A program made the translations under genes and the position numbers. From assembly GCA_001596135.1 (NCBI GenBank), contig CP014773.1, positions 3,844,001-3,908,000 on the forward strand: a stretch of DNA of 64,000 nucleotides, given 5' to 3'. Below the pieces are notes generated by a model. That model was not told where the DNA came from and did not search any database. It saw only the letters and a list, made by a program, of their open reading frames with translations. Shown here one piece after another: positions 16,972 to 25,997 of the stretch (the first letter of the stretch is position 1; every line of letters starts with the position of its first letter). The stretch is from Mucilaginibacter sp. PAMC 26640 (GTDB taxonomy: Bacteria > Bacteroidota > Bacteroidia > Sphingobacteriales > Sphingobacteriaceae).

Positions 16972-18321
16972 ATGAATACACGCTACTCAAAGCACTTGCC
17001 AGGATTGGTTTTTTTAAGTGATCTTTTGCTTCTCAACCTTGCGCTGTACACGTCTCACTTTATAAAGTTCAATACGTTCCGCCCAGAAAATACTTCCCTT
17101 ACGTTCATTTTGTTGGTAAACCTTGCGTGGGTGGTTGTTTCAGCACTCTCAAAAAGTTTTTATATTTTTAGACCGCTTTGGTTGCGTGATAATATAAATA
17201 AGTTTTTGCTCACGCTTATTTACCATTTGCTTTGTGTTTTCGGCATAATTTATTTCCTTAGTTTATTCAATATTTCAAGGACTGAGGTAATGCTCAGTTA
17301 CACGCTTTTTTTCTTTTTTGTTGTTGTACAAAGGTCAGCACTGTTCTTTTTTCTGGACTATATCCGTAAAAAAGGATACAATCACCGTCAAATTGTAATT
17401 ATTGGTGATGGAAATATTGCTGAAAGATTAGTTAAATCGTTCGATCAACATCCTGAGTATGGCTATGATCTTACCGACTTTATTTCGGAAGATAAATTGG
17501 ACGAGATGCCAGAAAATGAATTGGTTCAGCAACTGCTGGAAAAGGGTCCAGCCGAAATTTTTATTTGCTATAAGCAGATGAATCCCCAATTATTGAGCAG
17601 ATTGATTCAATTAGGAAATACCTATTCGATCAAAATTAAGGTTGTCTCAGATCTCATCCTGATTAACAATAGCGCACAATTGATAAATTACAATAATGTG
17701 CCTGTGTTGCATTTAAACGCGCAACCGGAAATTGGATTAAAAGTCAGGTTTCTTAAAAGAGGTTTTGATATAGTTTTTTCGTCCGCTGTGATGATCTCTG
17801 GTGCTCCTGTTTTTTTTATACTGTATCTAATAACCAAATTTACTTCTAAAGGCCCTGCTTTTTTTCGTCAAGAACGTATTGGTAAAGATGAAAAACCTTT
17901 TTATATGTATAAATTCCGCAGTATGAAGGTGAATGCAGAATTGGGAGGCCCACAGTTATCCAAAGATAATGATCCTCGGATTACCAAATGGGGTTTCATT
18001 ATGCGTAAAACACGTTTGGATGAACTACCTCAGTTTTGGAACGTTTTAAAGGGTGATATGTCTGTTGTAGGACCCAGGCCTGAAAGGCAATACTTTATTG
18101 AGCAAATTGTTGAGAAAACACCTAATTATAAACGGTTGTTACAGGTAAAACCGGGTTTAACTTCTATAGGCCAGGTACATTATGGCTATGCCGAAAATGT
18201 GGATCAAATGTGCGACAGGATGCGTTATGATTTGATTTATCTGAAGAGAATCAGCCTCAATTCAGATTTGAACATCATACTGAAAACTGTAAAAGTGATG
18301 GTGCAGGGTAAGGGTAAATAA
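16972..18321 (+). CDS. Polyprenyl-phosphate sugar-1-phosphate transferase (exopolysaccharide glycosylphosphotransferase)
   Basis: The 449-residue protein has the WcaJ/WbaP-type layout. There are four or five N-terminal membrane segments (residues about 10-125), a soluble CoA-binding-like domain (about 135-245), and a C-terminal transferase domain that starts with KRGFDIVFSSAVM and a membrane helix. Catalytic-domain motifs KFRSMK, RKTRLDELPQ and GDMSVVGPRPE are intact. It starts the lipid-linked repeat unit by moving a hexose 1-phosphate to undecaprenyl phosphate. About 190 bp without a clear gene precede it, so it may have its own promoter. It marks the end of the polysaccharide cluster. Confidence 0.92.
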   Translation: MNTRYSKHLPGLVFLSDLLLLNLALYTSHFIKFNTFRPENTSLTFILLVNLAWVVVSALSKSFYIFRPLWLRDNINKFLLTLIYHLLCVFGIIYFLSLFNISRTEVMLSYTLFFFFVVVQRSALFFFLDYIRKKGYNHRQIVIIGDGNIAERLVKSFDQHPEYGYDLTDFISEDKLDEMPENELVQQLLEKGPAEIFICYKQMNPQLLSRLIQLGNTYSIKIKVVSDLILINNSAQLINYNNVPVLHLNAQPEIGLKVRFLKRGFDIVFSSAVMISGAPVFFILYLITKFTSKGPAFFRQERIGKDEKPFYMYKFRSMKVNAELGGPQLSKDNDPRITKWGFIMRKTRLDELPQFWNVLKGDMSVVGPRPERQYFIEQIVEKTPNYKRLLQVKPGLTSIGQVHYGYAENVDQMCDRMRYDLIYLKRISLNSDLNIILKTVKVMVQGKGK

Positions 18322-18324
18322 ACA

Positions 18325-19107
18325 ATGCCAATATTTTATGATCAGATGAAGAGGGCTGTTAATATCCCCTTCATACCGAAAAGAATAATATCATTAGTTC
18401 CGTCGCAAACGGAACTTTTGTTTTTTCTGGGTCTGGACTCCGAAATTGTTGGTCTGACTAAATTCTGTATCCATCCCGCAGGCAGTGTATCAGACAAGGC
18501 AGCAATTGGAGGAACCAAGCAATTGAATATGGCGGCTATATATCAGCTTAAGCCAGATCTGATTATTGCGAACAAAGAAGAAAACGAGCAGGCGCAGGTA
18601 GAAGAGCTGATGAAAAACTACCCGGTTTGGATAAGTGATATCAATGATATTGACAGTGCTTTAAAGATGATTATTGCTATAGGATCAATTACAGGCAAAG
18701 AAGAGGAAGCAAAAGATTTAATTTTGGATATCATTAACCAATTCGAAAGCATAATAAAGCCGACAGTACTTATCAGAACAGCCTACCTTATTTGGCGGAA
18801 TCCTTATATGGCAGTAGGGCAAGGCACGTTTATAAACAGTTTATTTGACATGATCGGGCTCACCAATGTATTTAGTCAAGGCCGTTACCCGCAGATTACA
18901 TTAGCCGAACTAAGAGCCGCAGATCCGCAATTACTGCTGCTCTCCTCTGAGCCATATCCTTTTAGCGAAAAACATATCGCTGAGTTTAGGATACTATTGC
19001 CAAACGCCCGGATATTATTGGTGAATGGAGAGCTGTTTTCCTGGTATGGCAGCCGTTTACTGCAAGCTCCAGCCTATTTTAACATGCTGATTGCTGGGCT
19101 TCGGTAA
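18325..19107 (+). CDS. BtuF-like substrate-binding-fold protein without signal peptide
   Basis: A 260-residue protein with the helical-backbone metal-receptor fold (Peripla_BP_2). RIISLVPSQTELLFFLGLDSE is close to the opening of mature BtuF, and LKPDLIIANKEEN and DPQLLLLSSEPYPF are the usual later strands. It lacks any signal peptide or lipobox, so it appears cytosolic, unlike transport-linked members. No permease or ATPase is near. It starts 3 bp after the glycosylphosphotransferase stop and is probably cotranscribed. Its ligand (corrinoid or iron chelate) is unknown. Confidence 0.75.
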   Translation: MPIFYDQMKRAVNIPFIPKRIISLVPSQTELLFFLGLDSEIVGLTKFCIHPAGSVSDKAAIGGTKQLNMAAIYQLKPDLIIANKEENEQAQVEELMKNYPVWISDINDIDSALKMIIAIGSITGKEEEAKDLILDIINQFESIIKPTVLIRTAYLIWRNPYMAVGQGTFINSLFDMIGLTNVFSQGRYPQITLAELRAADPQLLLLSSEPYPFSEKHIAEFRILLPNARILLVNGELFSWYGSRLLQAPAYFNMLIAGLR

Positions 19108-19177
19108 TTTAAATGCTAACAAATGAGGTAGATAGCAGAAAAGAATGAATTGCATTTTTAAATTTCATATTTAACGC

Positions 19178-19185
19178 TATCTTTG
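19178..19185 (+). promoter_or_regulatory. Bacteroidota -7 box upstream of tRNA-Leu
   Basis: TATCTTTG fits the Bacteroidota TAnnTTTG promoter element exactly and ends 18 bp before the tRNA gene, a suitable distance for a short leader. A convincing -33 TTTG is not seen at the ideal spacing; a TTG lies further upstream. Confidence 0.5.
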
Positions 19186-19203
19186 CCAACTCTAAAACAA
19201 GAC

Positions 19204-19285
19204 GCGGAAGTGGCGTAATTGGTAGCCGCACCAGACTTAGGATCTGGCGCCGCGAGGCGTGGGGGTTCGAGTCCCTTCTTCCGCA
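19204..19285 (+). tRNA. tRNA-Leu (anticodon UAG)
   Basis: A complete cloverleaf can be drawn. The 7-bp acceptor GCGGAAG pairs with CTTCCGC, and the anticodon stem CCAGA/TCTGG encloses loop CTTAGGA, giving anticodon TAG. A variable arm longer than usual (class II, as expected for Leu) precedes the T arm, whose GGTTCGAGTCC loop region is typical. The discriminator is A; CCA is not encoded. A terminator hairpin follows at once. Confidence 0.93.
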
Positions 19286-19298
19286 CTGAATTTTAAAG

Positions 19299-19330
19299 GC
19301 CGTTAACTGAATAAGTTAGCGGCTTTTTTT
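19299..19330 (+). terminator. Rho-independent terminator after tRNA-Leu
   Basis: GCCGTTAAC pairs with GTTAGCGGC (one G-U pair) around a 7-base loop, followed by seven T residues. It lies 13 bp after the tRNA. Confidence 0.75.
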
Positions 19331-19415
19331 ATGGCTTATTTTATTCTACCGATATATTAAAAATTGCAGAAGTTTTATTATTAATGTTTGTTAGCTTTGA
19401 TTAAAAGTGAAAAAA

Positions 19416-19916
19416 ATGGAAAATAACCATTTAAATCCAATTGCCGTTGCTGTAAATGAAGGCGATGCCCTGTCGGTCATGGGCGGCACTTACCGTATAT
19501 TAATATCCGGAAAGGACACGGGTGGAGCCTTTGCAATTATTGATATGCTCATCCCGCCAGGTAGCGGCCCGGGACCGCACGCGCATCCGGATTTTCAGGA
19601 ATCATTTTACGTAGTGCAAGGTGAAGTTGAGGTAAAAACCGAAATTTCAACATATATTGCAAGACAGGACGCTTTCGTAAGCATTCCAAAAGGTGGTATG
19701 ATACACTGCTTTAAAAATAAAACTGGTAAAGTGGCACGCTTGCTTTGTACGGTAGTACCCGCGGGATTGGAAGAAATGTTCTTAGAGATTGGGAAGCCGG
19801 TTGGAAATGGTGAGTTTTTACCACCGCCTATCATGACTGCCGAAACTGCCAAAAACATGAATGCGATAGCTGAGAAATACGGGCAAAAACTTTATGCGCC
19901 GGATTTTTTGGGTTAA
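19416..19916 (+). CDS. Cupin-domain protein
   Basis: A single-domain cupin of about 166 residues. The first metal motif appears as PGPHAHPDFQESFYVVQGEVEV (G-X5-H-X-H-X4-E-X6-G form), and the second as PKGGMIHCFKN with one His. Metal-binding His and Glu residues are therefore present. ATG 19416 is preferred over GTG 19407. It stands alone between tRNA-Leu and a convergent oxidoreductase gene. The substrate is unknown; related proteins include quercetinase-like dioxygenases and small-molecule sensors. Confidence 0.8.
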   Translation: MENNHLNPIAVAVNEGDALSVMGGTYRILISGKDTGGAFAIIDMLIPPGSGPGPHAHPDFQESFYVVQGEVEVKTEISTYIARQDAFVSIPKGGMIHCFKNKTGKVARLLCTVVPAGLEEMFLEIGKPVGNGEFLPPPIMTAETAKNMNAIAEKYGQKLYAPDFLG

Positions 19917-20027
19917 CTAAATGTTTATATTTAAGAATTCAAAGTATTCCATTTTACAAATTTAGGTAGGCATAAAAAAACGCCCTTTGCTTTGCGCAAA
20001 CGACGTTTAATGCAAAAAAGGGTTTGA

Positions 20028-21032
20028 TTACTCTTTCATTGCTTTTGAAAAAATTTCATAAGACCGCAGCCTCGCCTGGTGATCGAAAATATGCGAGGTC
20101 ACCATTACTTCGTCTACCTGCGTGGATTCGATAAACGAGCTGATCTTATTCTTAACGGTTTCCGGCCCGCCAAATATGGAATAAGCCAGCATTTGCTCAA
20201 CTGCTTCTTGCTGAAAATAGTTCCAAACCCCATCCATCGTATCGATAGGAGGGGGGAGTAACTCCCTTTTGCCGGTTACTATGCCCATGATAAATTGCTG
20301 TACCGATGTGGCTAGCCGGTTAGCATCGTCATCCGTATCGGCAGCCACAACGTTGAGGCAGCTGATTACATATGGTTTGTCCAAATATTCCGAAGGCTTG
20401 AAATTATCACGGTATAGCTGGATAGCCTCCATGAAATGAGCTGGCGCAAAGTGACTTGCAAAAGCATATGGAAGACCTTTAGCGGCAGCGAGTCTTGCGC
20501 TATCGGTACTGGATCCAAGGATCCATATTGGAATTTCCAGCCCTTCGCCCGGTATTGCGCGCACCTTACTGTCAAAATTATCTTCGGAAAAATACGTTTG
20601 CAGCTTTTCAACGTCACGGGGAAAGTTAAATGCAGCATTCATGTTTTCACCCCGAATGGCAAGTGCAGTAACCTGATCGGTCCCAGGGGCACGGCCCAGG
20701 CCCAGATCAATCCGCCCAGGATAAAGTGATGCCAGCGTACCGAATTGCTCGGCCACTACAAGTGGGGAATGGTTAGGCAACATTACACCGCCCGAGCCAA
20801 CCCGGATAGTTTTTGTGCCACCAGCAATATAACCGATCAAAATAGGTGGGGCTGAACTACCAACGTTCATCATATTATGATGTTCGGCAAACCAATAACG
20901 GGTATAACCCCATTTTTCGGCATGGCGGGCTAGATCGAGACTTTTACGGAAAGTATCGGCCAGCGTTGTATCTTGTATAACAGTAGCGAGATCAAGAACC
21001 GAGTAGGGTATTTCTGATAGGATGGATGTCAT
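20028..21032 (-). CDS. LLM-class flavin-dependent oxidoreductase (luciferase-like)
   Basis: The 334-residue protein follows the bacterial-luciferase-like monooxygenase pattern. AEHHNMMNVGSSAP lies near residue 50, GSGGVMLPNHSPLVVAEQFGTL near 80, and GRIDLGLGRAPG near 105, the order seen in the YhbW-type group. It would use reduced FMN from a separate reductase on an unknown substrate. Full length; the start ATG opens the conserved N-terminal strand. The gene is convergent with the cupin and divergent from the sigma factor. Confidence 0.87.
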   Translation of the reverse strand: MTSILSEIPYSVLDLATVIQDTTLADTFRKSLDLARHAEKWGYTRYWFAEHHNMMNVGSSAPPILIGYIAGGTKTIRVGSGGVMLPNHSPLVVAEQFGTLASLYPGRIDLGLGRAPGTDQVTALAIRGENMNAAFNFPRDVEKLQTYFSEDNFDSKVRAIPGEGLEIPIWILGSSTDSARLAAAKGLPYAFASHFAPAHFMEAIQLYRDNFKPSEYLDKPYVISCLNVVAADTDDDANRLATSVQQFIMGIVTGKRELLPPPIDTMDGVWNYFQQEAVEQMLAYSIFGGPETVKNKISSFIESTQVDEVMVTSHIFDHQARLRSYEIFSKAMKE

Positions 21033-21385
21033 AATTAAATATTATCAAATCAAAATTACGCCAAAGGTGTTGTATCAAATGTCAGCTTGTTATAAATGAC
21101 TTTGCATAAACATTGTGTAACTAACAAAATTTAAGGCAACAAAGGTGTTTGTTTTACACTTTAACTACAATTAATTCTTTATCTTCGCAGATTGATTCAG
21201 AGCACGAAAATACTAACACTTCTAATTTCGGTTTATACGGTAAACATATTTACACATTTGCTCTTTTCGTTTATAAGTAAAGCTTATCACCGAATCGCTT
21301 CAATACATTTTAATTTCTATTTTCATTTTCTATTTACTTGCCAATATTAATAATTATATTGGCCTAAACGGTTGAACTTTTATAT
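21033..21385. other. Divergent intergenic region before the primary sigma factor gene
   Basis: This 353-bp AT-rich stretch has no credible gene. It contains TATCTTCG at 21180-21187, one mismatch from the TAnnTTTG box, about 200 bp ahead of the sigma gene. A TTTG at 21148-21151 is too far from it (28 bp) to be a standard partner. The sigma gene therefore probably has a long leader or another promoter I cannot identify. Confidence 0.35.
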
Positions 21386-22243
21386 ATGAGACAGCTTAAA
21401 ATTTCACAATCCATTACCAATCGCGAATCACAATCACTTGATAAATATCTTACAGAGATTGGCAAGGTTGACCTAATTACCGCACAGGAAGAGGTTATAC
21501 TTGCGCAAAAGATTCGCGAAGGCGACCAGGCAGCGTTAGAACGTTTAACCAAAACAAACCTGCGCTTTGTGGTATCGGTTGCGAAACAATATCAAAACCA
21601 AGGGCTTACCCTTGGCGATTTAATAAATGAAGGTAACCTTGGCTTAATAAAAGCGGCAAAACGCTTTGACGAAACAAAAGGCTTTAAATTCATTTCTTAT
21701 GCTGTATGGTGGATTCGCCAATCGATCTTATCGGCTGTTGCCGAACAGAGCCGTATTGTACGATTGCCTTTAAACCAAATAGGTTCTTTAAGCAAGATTA
21801 ATAAATCTGCATCAAAGTTAGAACAGACTTTAGAGCGCCAGCCTACGCCAGAAGAGTTAGCTGATGACTTGGAAACCACTACTGATAAGATCTCTGATTC
21901 TTTATCAAACTCTGGCCGCCAGGTATCTGTTGATGCACCGTTTATTGCAGGTGAAGAAAATACGTTGCTGGATGTTTTACAAAGCACTGATGCCGGTACC
22001 GATAGCGACCTGATGCAGGACTCGCTTTCGCAAGAAATCAAACGCTCCTTGAATATTTTAGCGGAAAGAGATAGGCAGGTGATCGTTTTGTTTTTCGGAC
22101 TAAATAATAACGCTGCTCATTCTTTAGAGGAAATAGGTGAAAAATATAGCCTAACACGCGAACGTGTTCGCCAGATAAAAGACAAAGCGCTTATGCGTTT
22201 AAGACAAAATTCTAAAGCTAACGTGTTGCAATCATATTTGTAA
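21386..22243 (+). CDS. rpoD: Primary RNA polymerase sigma factor (sigma-70 family, Bacteroidota type)
   Basis: The 285-residue protein has region 1.2 (SLDKYLTEIGKVDLITAQEE), regions 2.1-2.4 with the near-invariant LIKAAKRFD and YAVWWIRQSI segments, region 3, and region 4.2 ending RERVRQIKDKALMRLR. It lacks region 1.1 and the non-conserved insert, which gives the compact size typical of the Bacteroidota housekeeping sigma. This sigma is thought to read the unusual TTTG/TAnnTTTG promoters, and such promoters are visible elsewhere in the window. A strong terminator follows. It directs general transcription. Confidence 0.95.
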   Translation: MRQLKISQSITNRESQSLDKYLTEIGKVDLITAQEEVILAQKIREGDQAALERLTKTNLRFVVSVAKQYQNQGLTLGDLINEGNLGLIKAAKRFDETKGFKFISYAVWWIRQSILSAVAEQSRIVRLPLNQIGSLSKINKSASKLEQTLERQPTPEELADDLETTTDKISDSLSNSGRQVSVDAPFIAGEENTLLDVLQSTDAGTDSDLMQDSLSQEIKRSLNILAERDRQVIVLFFGLNNNAAHSLEEIGEKYSLTRERVRQIKDKALMRLRQNSKANVLQSYL

Positions 22244-22263
22244 TACTCACAATTTTATTTTTT

Positions 22264-22300
22264 AAAGCCGCAAGCCTTATCGTTTGCGGCTTTTATTTTT
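22264..22300 (+). terminator. Rho-independent terminator after rpoD
   Basis: AAAGCCGCAA pairs with TTGCGGCTTT around a ten-base loop, and the descending arm runs into TTTTATTTTT. It lies 21 bp after the sigma gene. Confidence 0.85.
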
Positions 22301-22331
22301 GCATATTTTAGTGGCTTAGGTAGGATTCGAG

Positions 22332-22670
22332 ATGAGCAGGTATCAAATTAATGGCCGCGTCTGGCTGGAAGATAACGGAGAGAAAATATTGGGCCATGGC
22401 CGCGTGGAGTTGCTTGAGCGCATTAAAGACTCCGGTTCTATCCGGCAGGCTGCGCTGCAAATGAAAATGTCGTATAAACAGGCCTGGGATCTTATTAACC
22501 ATATGAATGCACATTTCATTTCGCCTTTAGTGCTATCACAACGTGGAGGAAAAGGTGGGGGTAATGCCATTATCACAGATACAGGTTTGGAAATGATAGC
22601 AAAATTCAAAGTGTTGCAGGAGACATTCGATGAATTTTTAAAAAGTGAAAAAAATTTAAACAAATTATAA
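22332..22670 (+). CDS. ModE-like winged-helix regulator lacking the molybdate-binding domains
   Basis: A 112-residue protein equal to the N-terminal DNA-binding half of ModE. GRVELLERIKDSGSIRQAA and MSYKQAWDLINHMN form the LysR-like helix-turn-helix, and QRGGKGGGNAIITDTG is the wing seen in ModE proteins. The C-terminal Mop/TOBE domains that bind molybdate are absent; the chain ends in about 25 residues of charged helix. It lies 120 bp upstream of a TonB-dependent receptor gene, with a ModE-type palindrome between them. It probably represses or activates that receptor; how it senses metal is unclear. Confidence 0.85.
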   Translation: MSRYQINGRVWLEDNGEKILGHGRVELLERIKDSGSIRQAALQMKMSYKQAWDLINHMNAHFISPLVLSQRGGKGGGNAIITDTGLEMIAKFKVLQETFDEFLKSEKNLNKL

Positions 22671-22734
22671 TAAAATCATCTTTTGTAAGCATTTAAAAAG
22701 GGCCATGCTATTCGCTGGCTATTTTTTTGATGAT

Positions 22735-22758
22735 CGTTATATTTTTAAAAGTATAACG
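22735..22758. promoter_or_regulatory. ModE-type operator ahead of the TonB-dependent receptor gene
   Basis: The site has half-sites CGTTATAT and GTATAACG separated by eight A/T bases, 24 bp in all. As I recall it, this is the same length and nearly the same half-sites as the ModE operator of the E. coli modA promoter. It ends 31 bp before the receptor start codon, where a bound repressor could block transcription or translation start. A ModE-like regulator is encoded immediately upstream. Confidence 0.7.
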
Positions 22759-22789
22759 AATTAAGATAATTTATTTTAAAGCTACCGAT

Positions 22790-25366
22790 ATGCATAAAAA
22801 ACTACTTTTTGCAGTACCGCTGTTATGCCTGCAGATAATTAGTCTCGGCCAAGCCAAAACCCCTCACACTCCTTTGGTAGATTCTACTGCGATCAAACAG
22901 AAACAGCTTACAGAAGTGGTCGTAACGGCATCACGTATCAGCGAAAGTTGGCTAAAATCGCCGGTGAGTATCGAAAAACTAACTGGTAAATTTATTAGAT
23001 CGTCAGCCGCACCTTCTTTTTTTGATGCGCTTGAAAATGTAAAAGGCGTTCAATTGATTACCCCGAGTCTTGGATTCCGTATTATCAACACTCGTGGTTT
23101 TGCTAACACAACCAACGTGAGGTTTACGCAGTTGGTTGACGGTGTGGATAATCAGGCGCCGCATTTAGGGGCGCCGATTGGAAATGCGATGGGCCCGAGT
23201 GATCTTGATATTGAAAGCGTGGAGATTATACCGGGCACGGCATCTGCGCTGTATGGGTTAAATGCCATAAACGGCCTCGCTAATTTCATCACTAGAGATC
23301 CTTTCAACTCCACTGGTATCACCTTTCAGCAAAAAACCGGTATAAATCATTTGGGAGATAAAGAAACATCCGTAAAGCTTTTTTCCGAAACGAGTTTCCG
23401 GATAGCTGAGCTGATCACCAAAAAATTTGCTTTTAAATTGAACGGGACTTATTCCGGCGGATATGACTGGATAGCAGATAACACTACCGATCAAAACAGT
23501 TCCGCCAACGCAAAACTTGGTATTTCTGCAGGGCCAACAAACCCGGGGTATGATCCTGTTAACGGTTACGGTAATGAGTCGCCGGACCGGCGCACGGTTA
23601 CACTTGGTGGTAAGCAGTATTCTGTAGCCCGAACTGGTTACGCCGAAAAAGATCTCACCAGTTACGGACTTCACAACGTGAAAATTGATGCGACCCTGGC
23701 CTATAAGCTTACTGCCGGTACACAATTATCCTATACCTTTCGCTTTGCTGATCTGGATAATATATACCAACGTGCAAACCGTTTCCGCTTGAAAGACTAC
23801 ACTTTGCAGCAACATGCGCTGGAATTAAAAAACGACATTTACCAGGTGAGAGCCTATTGGACCCATGAAAACACCGGAGAATCCTATAACCTGCGGTCAG
23901 CGGGAGAAAATCAGGACAAGAACTTTAAAGCCGATGATATTTGGTTTGCAGATTATACAAAAGCTTTTAATGCTGCTGCAACCGGCGGTGCCAGTGTTGG
24001 GCAGGCCCTGCAGCAAGCGCGTGATGCTGCAGATGCAGGCAGGTATCAACCGGGTACTGCCGCTTTTAGTAATAAGTTAAACCAACTCGCTAATATCAAC
24101 AATTGGGATATTGGTTCTGCATTGCGTGTAAAGGATGAACTGGTTCATGTAGAAGGACAATTGAATATCTCAAATGCAATTGCTTCAACATTTAAAAACA
24201 ATACGGGATTGGAACTTTTGGCTGGATTTGACCATCGCACCTACATTATCCATCCGGACGGTAACTACTTCATTAATTATACTCCCGGGCATGAGTTCAA
24301 TAATATTTATTATAGTAAAACAGGTGGTTTCGTACAGGCCGCTAAAGAACTGTTTGATAATAAACTAAAATTATCAGCAACGCTGCGTGCAGATAAAAAC
24401 GATTACTTTAACACCAGATTTAATCCACGTTTTACAATGGTCTTTTCGCCAGTTGTGGAGCATAATATTCGTGTGTCTTTTCAAAGCGGCTACAGATTCC
24501 CTAGTATTTTCGAGGCCTTTTCTAATGTAAACAGCGGGGGTGTAAAACGGATTGGCGGGTTGCGCGTAGCATCTGACGGTGTTTTTGAAAATTCCTATTT
24601 GCGTACTTCTATTGATGCCTTCCAGGCAGCTGTAAAGAATGATTTTAACGGAGGCATAGCTACCAATTCGGCAATCGAAAAAGAGAAGTACTTATTGGTT
24701 AAAAACCCCTATACCTACTTAAAGCCGGAGCATATCAACGCTATAGAAATGGGGTACAAGGCAATTTTAGTAGAAGGTAAGCTAAGTCTGGATGCAGATT
24801 TTTATTTCAACAAGTACGATAATTTTATTGCCCAGGTTGAAGCTAATGTGCCCGGTACCGCCAGGCCCGATTCTATCGCCTATTATTTGAATGATAAAAA
24901 TAAACAATCGCGCTATCGTTTGTGGACAAACTCGCAAAGCCAGGTGTATAACATTGGCGGTAGTTTGGGACTTACTTATCGTTTAATCAATAAATTTTTA
25001 GTCGGTAGCAATTTTACTTATGCTAAATTGCAACGCAAAACCAATGAAGATGCTTTGGAAGATGGTTTTAACACTCCGCAATGGATCGCCAACGCATCTT
25101 TTGGCGGTTACCGTATTGCAGGTAACTTTGGCTTTAACATTAATTATAAATGGCAAAGCGGCTTCTATTGGCAGTCGTTTCTTACTAATGGCAATGTTGA
25201 TTCGTACGGCATGGTGGATGCGCAGGTGAACTATGATTTTATCAGCACCAGGCTAAATGTTAAACTGGGCGCTACCAATGTTACTAATAAATACTACAAT
25301 TCATTTCTAGGTGGCCCGGCCATTGGCGGCTTTTATTATACTACATTGACGTATGCCATAAAGTAG
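22790..25366 (+). CDS. TonB-dependent outer-membrane receptor, candidate molybdate/tungstate transporter
   Basis: An 858-residue outer-membrane protein with an N-terminal signal peptide (hydrophobic residues 5-20). A TonB box-like TEVVVTASR lies at about 43-51, the plug domain contains the INTRGFAN and ALYGLNAINGLANFIT segments, and a 22-strand-type barrel ends in aromatic residues. It has no carboxypeptidase-like N-terminal domain, so it is not of SusC type and no SusD follows. The ModE-like regulator gene and palindrome upstream suggest that it takes up an oxyanion or its chelate. Substrate is inference; a siderophore-type ligand is the alternative. Confidence 0.88.
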   Translation: MHKKLLFAVPLLCLQIISLGQAKTPHTPLVDSTAIKQKQLTEVVVTASRISESWLKSPVSIEKLTGKFIRSSAAPSFFDALENVKGVQLITPSLGFRIINTRGFANTTNVRFTQLVDGVDNQAPHLGAPIGNAMGPSDLDIESVEIIPGTASALYGLNAINGLANFITRDPFNSTGITFQQKTGINHLGDKETSVKLFSETSFRIAELITKKFAFKLNGTYSGGYDWIADNTTDQNSSANAKLGISAGPTNPGYDPVNGYGNESPDRRTVTLGGKQYSVARTGYAEKDLTSYGLHNVKIDATLAYKLTAGTQLSYTFRFADLDNIYQRANRFRLKDYTLQQHALELKNDIYQVRAYWTHENTGESYNLRSAGENQDKNFKADDIWFADYTKAFNAAATGGASVGQALQQARDAADAGRYQPGTAAFSNKLNQLANINNWDIGSALRVKDELVHVEGQLNISNAIASTFKNNTGLELLAGFDHRTYIIHPDGNYFINYTPGHEFNNIYYSKTGGFVQAAKELFDNKLKLSATLRADKNDYFNTRFNPRFTMVFSPVVEHNIRVSFQSGYRFPSIFEAFSNVNSGGVKRIGGLRVASDGVFENSYLRTSIDAFQAAVKNDFNGGIATNSAIEKEKYLLVKNPYTYLKPEHINAIEMGYKAILVEGKLSLDADFYFNKYDNFIAQVEANVPGTARPDSIAYYLNDKNKQSRYRLWTNSQSQVYNIGGSLGLTYRLINKFLVGSNFTYAKLQRKTNEDALEDGFNTPQWIANASFGGYRIAGNFGFNINYKWQSGFYWQSFLTNGNVDSYGMVDAQVNYDFISTRLNVKLGATNVTNKYYNSFLGGPAIGGFYYTTLTYAIK

Positions 25367-25489
25367 GGAAGTCGTTAATATTTAACATGTTGTTCAGTTT
25401 ATGAAATAAATTTAAAATAATAGTGATAACCTGTTGTTTTATAATTACTTATTTGTAAATTCAATCATCCAATTAAACCTGTATACTTT

Positions 25490-25924
25490 ATGAAAAGCGT
25501 TAAACACATCCTTGCCCGCAAGGGGAGTGCGGTTATTGCTGTACCCGCTGATACCACTGTATTAAATGTGCTAAAGTTGATGGCCGAGAAGAACATCGGA
25601 TCAGTTGTAGTAACCAAAAACGAATCGTATATCGGCCTTGTTACCGAACGTGATTACGCCCGTAAAATCATATTGATGGGTAGGCACTCAGACGACACCA
25701 CTGCCGGTGATATTATTACAACTAACCTGCCGCGCATCACACCAAATTCCACTGTAGATAATTGCATGTTGATTATGAGCGAGAGTAATATCCGATACTT
25801 GCCCGTTTTTGATGATGCGGATAAACTTTGCGGCATCATTTCAATCAATGATGTGGTTTATGAAACCATCCATTCGCAAAAAGAAACCATAGATCAATTG
25901 CATAGCTATATCCATGCAACCTAG
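25490..25924 (+). CDS. CBS-domain protein
   Basis: The 144 residues form two CBS motifs (about 5-60 and 75-135), with the recurring pattern VLKLMAEKNIGSVVVT and NCMLIMSESNIRYLPVFD followed by GIISINDVV. Such paired CBS modules bind adenine nucleotides and act as energy or redox sensors. There is no fused catalytic domain and no transmembrane segment, so it would act in the cytoplasm on an unknown partner. It stands alone, 123 bp after the receptor gene. Confidence 0.87.
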   Translation: MKSVKHILARKGSAVIAVPADTTVLNVLKLMAEKNIGSVVVTKNESYIGLVTERDYARKIILMGRHSDDTTAGDIITTNLPRITPNSTVDNCMLIMSESNIRYLPVFDDADKLCGIISINDVVYETIHSQKETIDQLHSYIHAT

Positions 25925-25997
25925 TACTAAAGCTGAAGCAGATATCGAAGCTCGGCCTTGATGCCCTGGTAAATACTAAGTCTGATTTCTCGCGGAT

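Noticed and set aside
19969..20020. Possible terminator between the cupin and LLM genes
   Set aside because: Candidate stems around CCCTTTGC and GCAAAAAAGGG are imperfect and unequal, so no reliable hairpin can be drawn.
23258..23725. A 155-codon minus-strand frame inside the TonB-receptor gene
   Set aside because: Antisense shadow of a conserved barrel-coding region; no motif, start context or neighbour supports it.
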